From contig NC_081554.1 of assembly GCF_963082655.1 (NCBI RefSeq), forward strand, positions 189,236,937 through 189,300,936: 64,000 nt of DNA, read 5' to 3'. The translations under genes and the position numbers were made by a program. Position 1 is the first letter of the stretch; each line of letters starts with the position of its first letter. The notes under the pieces were generated by a model. It had not been told where the DNA came from. It worked only from the letters and a program-made list of their open reading frames with translations, and ran no database searches. Origin of the DNA: Stomoxys calcitrans (lineage: Eukaryota > Arthropoda > Insecta > Diptera > Muscidae). This document shows, piece after piece, positions 25,001-34,000 of this stretch.

Positions 25001-28000
25001 TAGACCAATCTGAACCATATTGGACATGGATGTCGAAAAGCCTTACATAACTCACTGTGTCAAATTTCAGCGAAATCGGACAATAAATGCGCCTTTTGGG
25101 GGGTCAAGACCTTAAATCGAGAGATGGGACTATATGGCAGCTATATCCTAATCCGGAACGATCTGAGCCATCTTCAAAAAAGAAAAACTGAGCCTTTTAT
25201 GGGCCCAAGACCTTTAATCGAGTGGTCGGACAATATGACAGCTATATCCAAATCTAAACCGATCTGAGCCAAATTAAAAAAAGGTGTAGAAGGGCTTAGC
25301 ACAACCCACCGTCCTGAGTTTCGGCGAAATCGAATAACAAATGCGCCTTTTAGGGGGCCCAAGACCTTAAGTCGAGAGATCGGTCTATATGGCAGCTATA
25401 TCCAAATCTGATCCGGTCTGAGCCAAAAAGAAACAAGATTTCGAAGTGCCTAACACTGTCCTAAATTTCAGCGAAGTCGGACAATAAATGCGCCTTTTAT
25501 GGACCCATGACCTTAAATCGAGATCGATTTATACAGGAGCTATATCCAATGTGAACCATTCTGGATTAAATTGAAAAAGGATGCCGACACGACTCACTGT
25601 CCCAACTATCAGCAAAATCGGATTTTAATATGGGCCTAAGACCTTAAGTCAACAGACCGGTCTATATGGGCGTTATATCGAGTTAAAGTCCAATGTAGCC
25701 CATCATCGTACTTAACCTGCTTATGGACAAAAAAAATCAGACGGACGGACATGGATAGATGATCTTAGATTTTTACGATGTTCATGAATATATATAATTT
25801 ATAGGGTCGGAAATAGATATTTCGATGTGTGGTTATACCCACCACCATAGGATGAGGGTATACTAATCTAGTTTTTCCGTTTGTAACATCTTGATTGATC
25901 TCGGACCCCATTAAGTGTATATATATTCTGAATCGTCTCGAAATTCTGTTTCCAACTAGCCATGTCCGTCCGTCCGTCTGTTGAAATCACGTTAGCGGTC
26001 GAACTCGTAAAGCTAGCCGCTTGAAATTTTGCACAGATACTTTATATTGATGTAGGTCATTGGGAATTGCAAATGGGCCATATAGAATCAGATTTGGATA
26101 GAGCTCCTATATAAACCGATCTCACGATTTGACTTCCTGAGCCCCTTGAAGCCGCAATTTTTGTCCGATTTGGCTGAAATTTTGCACATAGTGTTCTGTT
26201 ATGACTCCTAATAACTGTGTTAAGTACGGTTCAAATCGGTCAAGAACATGATATAGCTCCCGTATAAACCGATTCTCCGATTTGACTTCTTGAGCCCTTA
26301 CAAGCCTCGATTTTTATCCGATTTGGCTGAAATTTTGCACATAGTGTTCTGTTATAACTTACAACAACTGTGCCAAGTACGGTTCAAATCGGTCTGTAAT
26401 CTGATATAGCTCCCATATAAACCAATCTCCCGATTTGACTTCTTGAGCCCTTGCAAGCCGCAATTTTGTGCGATTTGGCTGTCGTAGTGCTCTGTTAGGA
26501 CTTTCAACAACTGTGCCAAGTACGGTCAAATCGGACTAAAACATGATATAGCTCCCATATAAACCGATCTCCCGATTTGATTTCTTGAGCCCTTACAAGC
26601 TACAATTTTTGTCCGATTCGACTAATTTTCAGTGAAATCGGTTCAAATCGGTCTGTAATCTGATATAGCTCCCATATGAACCGATCTCCCGATTTGACTT
26701 CTTAAGCCCCTACAAGCAACAATTTTTGTTCGATTTGACAGAAATTTTGCATGTGGTGTTCTGTTATGATTTCCTACTGCTATGCTAAGTACGGTTCAAA
26801 TCGGTCTATAAACTGATATAGCTCCCATATAAACCGGTCTCTAGGTTATCCTTGTTCGTTTCCTAGAAGGAAAAAGGTCATCTCCATAACAAAAATGTTC
26901 ACTACCAGAAAAATTTTTCTTCTGCGTTTTCCTACCTTTTCCTACTACCAGAAAATTTTTTCTACGTTTTCCTACTACCAAAAAATTTTTTCTTCAGCGT
27001 TTTTCTGCGGAATAATGCCATACTTTGTGGTTCACCACAGAAGAAACTGCGCCGTTGCCTATAATAAAATAAAACCTTTTACGGTCCTCTTCAGCAAAGG
27101 CCCACTCATGTTATCCTTTACCATTAGCAGGCGACTATATATAAAAGAGAGAAAACTTTTAGATCGTCCAGACCCCTATGGTCCCTAAGAAAAATTTTCA
27201 CTGCCAGAAAATTTTTTCTTCAGCGTTTTTCTGCGGAATAAGGCTATTCTTTGTGTTTTACCACAGAAAAAACTGTGCCGTTGCCTATAAAAATATATGA
27301 CCCACCTTATGTTATCCTTTACCATTAGCAGGCGTCGTCCAAACTACCCGCTATGAATCATCCATTTGGGGTCGTCCATAGGTAATATATGATCCTTGGT
27401 GGCCGTCCATGAGGATTTGACATCCTTTGGAAATCGTATAAGACCACTTTTGTTATCATTCATTGTAAAAAAAGACCTATTGCAAACCATCAGCCATTGG
27501 GAATATTACCCTCTTAGCTATCCCTATTCTATTATAAATTTTATTTTCATAAATAGCTTATTCAAAATATGTCATAAAAAGTAAGCAGAAATATTTTTAA
27601 TTAAAATAATTTGATTCTATTTCAGAACCCCTCATGCCATTGGCCGAGGACATGGGTCCTCCATCTCATAATCGCACAAGTCGTCAACTCTTTTATAGAC
27701 CCAATTTCTTCTACATACAAAATATCGGTGCCGAGGGTTCAAGGTGCATCACCTCCCGTGGTCTAGTTGGAGTATGCATGGGTTTTAATAAATGCAGCCA
27801 AGAACACAGAAGGCGTCGCCGCCAATTGTCTTTCTACGCTTTGCCTCAATACCCGCAGTTTGTGCCCTACCAGCAACAACACCCAGATGAGTTGTGTACC
27901 TATTTCGATCAATTTGCAAGAACCAATTCAGGAGTGTGTTGCACCAGCATAAATAACATAACACCCATAATGCCTGGAGAGCAGCCCTTGGAACCAATGG

Positions 28001-31000
28001 GGCCTTCCCAACTACCCGAAGAGTCCAGCACCATGGTAGTGGATGTTGATCAGCAGAATGGTAATGGTGAAGAGGAATCCAAACCCCAGGATAGTTCAGA
28101 AGATTCGGACATTTTAGAACCTCCTGCTAATTATAATGATTTCCAACCCGAACCTCCTAAATATGACAATACAGACTTCCAAGAGGGCAACAATATAGGC
28201 TACGATCCTGTAGATGAGAATCTCAAACAAGCCCAGGTTTTCAATAATTTCATACGCTATCCTTGGCCAGCACAATTTGGTGGATTTTCTGGTGTACAAC
28301 AATGGCCACCACCATTGCCCACTCATCCACCCTCTTCAGGCAGTTGGCCTCCACCATTGCCCACACATCCACCCAATCATCATTATCCCACACACCCTCC
28401 CTCATCTGGAGGGCAATATGTGCCACCAAATACCACAAAAAGACCTGTTACCTCATTGACCACAAAGAGACCCTCATACCCTAGTTATCCCAGTTATCCG
28501 ACATATAGACCAGTTGCCACCAGCCCTCCGACAACCACACGTAGACCTACCACTGTTGCTGACAGCAGCGGTGTTAGCTCTTCCACTGGTTTACCCTTGA
28601 AGTGTGGCATGGTTGCTCCCGATCAGGAGAGAATAGTCGGAGGCACCAATGCTAGTCCCAATGAATTTCCCTGGATTGCTGTTATATTCAAATCGGGCAA
28701 GCAATTTTGCGGTGGCAGTTTGATAACAAATGTGAGTAAAATACTACTTTCAAAAAAACTGTATCTTAGAAACTTTGTTTTTCTTCTGCAGAACCACATT
28801 TTGACAGCGGCCCATTGTGTGGCAAGGTAAGCTATGAAAAATCCATTGGTCAGAATTGTGTTTAGAAGGAGCTATAGGGCACTTATTTAGGGTTTAAGGT
28901 TAATAAGACCCCTGGCAGGCCACCATAGCTCAGAGGTTACCATTTCAGCACTTATGGTTTAACGCAAAAATATATGAAAAAATTTTCATTAATGGATATC
29001 CCCACTTAGTGCAAACATATGCACAGTGGGAGGAAATTAAAAAAAAAATAGGCAAAAATATGCCGTGTGAGGAGGGGTTGAGATATCTCTGAAATGCGAT
29101 ATTGTAGACCTCAAGCTGACTTTTTGAATTTTTAAGCACTATCCAGCAAATGGAGATTTGGCAGCAAGAACAATTTTTCGAAATACCGAGGTGACCAACT
29201 TTAGAAGCCTACCGAAAGGCGCCCGGACAACAAGGGCCTTAAGATTTATCACACGATCTGCTTTTTTAAGAAATATCTCGGCATATTTTTACCAGTTTCT
29301 TTCGATTTTTTTGCCGCTGTGGCACACCTACTACAGTTTGTAAAGAAATGGTACGACCCCTAGCGGCATGTTTTGCGAATAGTCGACACCTTGCGGTATA
29401 TTCATAGAACAGTCGACCGCTAGCGTTATAGACGATCCTTGATAGCAAGGAATAGACAGCCTTTTGCAAAGGTCTGTGGAATTAATGACTAATTCTTCTT
29501 TGAACCGTTGAGTGGAGCGGACGTTTTGTTATTTGGCTTCTCAAACATTTTTCGGTCAGCAGGGGCTTTCGACGAAGACACCTGGTTCGAGTCTTCAAGA
29601 CAAGGCCGAACCTATTCTATCTTCGCATGCCTAAAACGTTGGAGGCCACATTTGTAAGGTACTATGCCATGTAAAACTTCTCTCTATAGAGATGTCGCAC
29701 TGCGGCACGCCATTCGGACTCGGCTATTAAAAGGAGGCCCCTTATTATTGAATCGGACTGCACTCATTGATATGTGAAAAGTTTGCCCCTGTCCCTTAGT
29801 GGAATGTTCATGGGCAAAATATGCAGTTGCATGCCTATAACGTGCCTAGGCCATCAGCCTTCTCCGGCAAACCAACACGCTCTTTTAGAGGTTGGAATAA
29901 TAGAAGATGCATCGCTCTCAGGTTTATTAAGAGGCTTGGCGTGAATGATCCTAAGACGCTCACTATTAGGGAGAGAGACTCCCTAAATTGGGTTGGAGGA
30001 TGATGACTACAAATCTTGAATCGAATACAGCGTTCACCTGGAGTGATTCCCAAGCCTAAAGGAGAAGAACCTTTGCTAATGTCGCTGGGGAAAGTTTGGT
30101 GAAGGCAGTTGTTGACAAGGAAGAAGAAAAGGGCTGCATACCTAGGAATAATTGGAGTGGGATAGTCAATGGACTGTCATCAGTATACTCCGATGTTCTT
30201 GTGGAATTTTCTAGGTCCCCTTCAGTATGTAACGATGCAGGCTGTTATGGGGGCCGAAAAAACTACATGCCTTGGGGGATCAACGCTCAATTGAAATGTA
30301 TCGTTACACCCTAAAAAAGATTGGTGAAATCTGGCCTTGGAAAGGAATGTAAGCCCAATCTTTCAACCACTGACTGGAAGATTGGCTGAGGCTGATTGTG
30401 ACGGGAGATATGCAGTTTTTGTACTAAACATCGGCTGTCTCGTAAACCTCAACAGGTCTGAAGGAGTTGTTTTCTATGCATTCAACAAGTTGAAACTGAA
30501 GGTCTATAGAAGCGGTGGATCTGGAGAATCAGGAGACCACTCAGCGGTTGTTACTGAACACTTGCCTGAGGAACTATCGACCATGGTCGTGAGACTAAGC
30601 GAGCTTTCTCTTTTGTCATGTGGCAGCTCCGGACACTGTATTGTCCTTGATACAATGCCCGATGCTCCAGGCAGTGTTGATAACGCGCTGCCTGTGCCGC
30701 TTTTTTATAAAATGTACTGTACCACTATTTCTGATAGAATCGATTGGAACTACGATATGGTTCCAATGGTGGTTCCAAACAAGACGACCAGTTGGGCTTT
30801 GGGGTGTACTCTGGTCATATCGAAAAAGTTAACCGACCACTACAGTGTGTATCAAGCGGAGATCCTTGCAATTAAGGAATTGGTGGAATGGCTAAGATAT
30901 AATGTCATAATGACGATTGGCTTAAATATCCTTTAGACAGCCAGGCAGTCATTAAATCCCCGGAGAACGCATTTCCGAACACAAAAACCGCCCTCGGCTG

Positions 31001-34000
31001 TCGCGGATCTTTTAACGAGATGGCTGAACAGTTAAAAAAGCACCTGTTCTGAGTGCCGGGTCACAGAGATATCCCAGCATTCCAAGACTACGGGGCATAA
31101 TCTAAACTTGAAGAGTTCTACCGTTTTGCTGTCACTGGCTAGAGCAGACGTCTCAGTCATAGGGTAGGTCATGATAGGTCACTGTCTAATCGGAAAACAT
31201 GCTGACTAACTTTTGCAGAAGCTGTGAGGACATCGAAGAAGAAGAGACTATAGAACCCTTAAATATGTCTGTCCAACACTGGCAGTTAGAAGTTGTTTTT
31301 ACTTTAGGTTCTCATTTCTTTAAGAACCTGTCTGATTTAAGGGATGTAAACATTCGCAAATTGTTGGGCTTTTTAAAGCGATCTGAATGGTTCAGCGTTA
31401 GGAACTAGAAGGCATCTTCCTTCTTCCGTTTCAGTGGTATCACAATGGACGAAAACGTCAAAGTGAGTCTGATAGCAGACTACCATTTAAACCTAACCTA
31501 ACCTAGACGAAAAAGTGGTCCACAATACTCTACAGGAAATAGTATTTGCTTCTGTAGTTATCAATATAGGAAATAATACACTTAGTAGCCTTCTACAGAT
31601 GATAGCATGAAAAGGCTTCTGTATGTGCTTGTATGAGAATGTGCCTTCGAAGCTATCAACATAAGAGAGAATACACTTAGCAGTCTTCTGCAGAACATAT
31701 TATAGCATGAAAAGGCTTCTGTGCACCCTTTAAGCTCCTCTGCAGGAAAAAACCACACTGGATGGTCATTTTCAGGAAGAAGTCGGTCGGGCTTTCAAAG
31801 GTAAAAGGACTCACTGTGTTGTTGTTTACATGAAAACGCCCTCAGCAAGAATAAAATCTAATCTTTGCTGCCCTCCATGTACTGTCGTAGGACAAAATTA
31901 ACACTTTAATGTATTCTATGCGACAAAAAGAGAGCCGGGTGGTAAAATGGGCGATGCCCAAGACTTCTTCAGATGAAAGGTCTTTATGAGAAAATAGACT
32001 ACTCTTAACTATCTATTAAAGGAAAGAGATGACCCTTAATTAAGGTTGAGTTGAAAGGCACGCGGCTAGAAACCTCGGTCTCTTCACCCTAAGACCTTGA
32101 GTCCATTGTTTTCACCCTAGAAGAAAGCAAAAGAGTAGATAAACAAACACCACAGAACTTTTCATGGCAGCAAATAAGGGCAGAAAAATGAAACGTTTAG
32201 AATATGATCCAGTCAGCCAATTCAGGCCTCTACAAACTCCAAAATGGCAATAGGGCTAAGAACCTGTAGGGAATTCAGGCTCGGAAAGAGGTGTTTAATC
32301 ATTATCCTTTGTCTTCTCCTCACAATTGTCGCTGAGTGACACAACAGCTGCTAGACTGTTTTCAACTCCAACTCCTCGTCATCGCATATCCTACAGAAGT
32401 TTGCCTCTCCCTGTGCCCAACGCAACGTCAAATACTCGACGTTGCAATGACCATCCAGGACTCTTTCAAGCAGTCGTTAGTCATGCTTTCTCAGCCACAG
32501 GATAAGTGACGTCCAGTTTTGCGAAAATCTCGGCCACAGGGCCTTTGACACCTTATAGCCAGGTCTACCCCCTTGCTTTTACTGGCTAGAACAGACGTCT
32601 TAGTTATTATGTACGTCATGACAGGTCACTGTCTGCACGGAAAACATGCTAAAAAACAGACTGAAGGTTGCCAGTAACAACTTTTGCCGAAGCTGTAAGG
32701 ATATCAAGGAAGAAGAAACTGTAGAACATCAGATGTGTGTGTGTGTGTGTCCCGCACTGGCAGCTAGAAGGACTTCTGCTGCTTGTTCCTGTGGTATCAC
32801 AATGAACGAAAACGTAATGGCAGACTGACATATTAACCTATCCTAACCTAACCTATAGCAACAACCCTTTTCGCACAGAAGTTGCCCACCCTACCAAGGA
32901 GCTTGCGCAGTGGAGGTCTTATTGATTCCATAGCAAGATCTGCGGCAATCAGCGACCAATTCCTGGCCAGCTGTTAGGTCGTTTCGTTTCCCGCCACACC
33001 TTGATGACCTGGGTAGAGCTTGACAACTTTTCTCATGGTTCGAAGAAGCTCTTTGCACCTTCCAACCAATTGCCCCTTAGCATTCCCCAACAGCATTACA
33101 TGTTAGCCTTAGAGCGGTTATATATAGAGATTGCCTGCTCGTTACTTACTTTCTTCAGCTTAAATTATCCTTTGTCTTTATTTTCTTAATTAGAATGACT
33201 TCCTGGGATGTAGCCGCTTTAACCGTTCACTTGGGTGACTACAACATACGCACCGATTATGAGGTACAACATGTGGCCCGAAGAGTCAAGCGTCTAGTGA
33301 GACATAAAGGATTTGATTTCAGTACTTTGGTGAGTGATGCAATAATTTAACTTCAAAATTTAAACCAATTTCTTGTCCTTCTTTCCATATTTATGCCTTT
33401 TTTACAGCACAATGACATTGCCATTTTGACCTTGAGTGATCCGGTGAAATTTACCAAGGAAATACAACCAGTCTGCTTGCCCACTTCACCTGCTCAACAA
33501 AGAAGTAGCTATAGTGGTCATTTGGCCACAGTGGCTGGATGGGGAAGTTTAAGAGAAAATGGTCCTCAACCTTCGATTCTGCAGAAGGTGCAAATTCCCA
33601 TATGGAATAATGCCGAATGTGCCTCAAAATATGGACGAGCGGCTCCGGCTGGCATTATTGACTCTATGGTTTGTGCTGGACAAGCAGCAAAGGATTCTTG
33701 CAGTGTAAGTAATAAAAATTATAAATATTAATTTTAAATATAATCAAATTAAAATAGAAAATAAAAAAAGATTTTGTTTTTTTTTTTATAAAAATTAAAA
33801 AAAAAAAAAATAAATCAAAATATTTTTTTATAAAATTAAAATTTTTCTCTTTTTTCTAGGGTGACTCTGGTGGTCCCATGATTGTCAACGAAGGTGGCCG
33901 TTTTGTTCAAGTTGGTGTTGTTTCCTGGGGCATTGGCTGTGGTAAGGGTCAATACCCTGGTGTATATACTCGAGTTACCTCTCTGCTGCCCTGGATCTAT

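Larger units (their letters stand above)
7014..27625 (+). other. Intron 1 of the protease gene (inferred)
   Basis: About 20.6 kb from donor GTAAAA to acceptor TTCTATTTCAG. It is packed with S153 elements, an RNase H LINE, SINE and MITE copies and some unique sequence. No further exon with a recognisable domain was found in it. It is an intron only if exon 1 is correctly paired with exon 2. Confidence 0.55.
28827..33193 (+). other. Intron 3 of the protease gene, transposon-filled
   Basis: 4,367 bases from GTAAGC to TTTTCTTAATTAG. It carries a SINE head, a SINE body, two same-strand RNase H LINE remnants and one opposite-strand LINE tail. No extra exon is needed: the frame passes from Arg478 into exon 4 without loss of a protease motif. 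Confidence 0.85.

Noticed and set aside
33001..33189. Extra protease exon immediately before exon 4
   Set aside because: The protease alignment passes from exon 3 (phase 2) to exon 4 (from 33194) without a gap; the stretch lacks protease residues.
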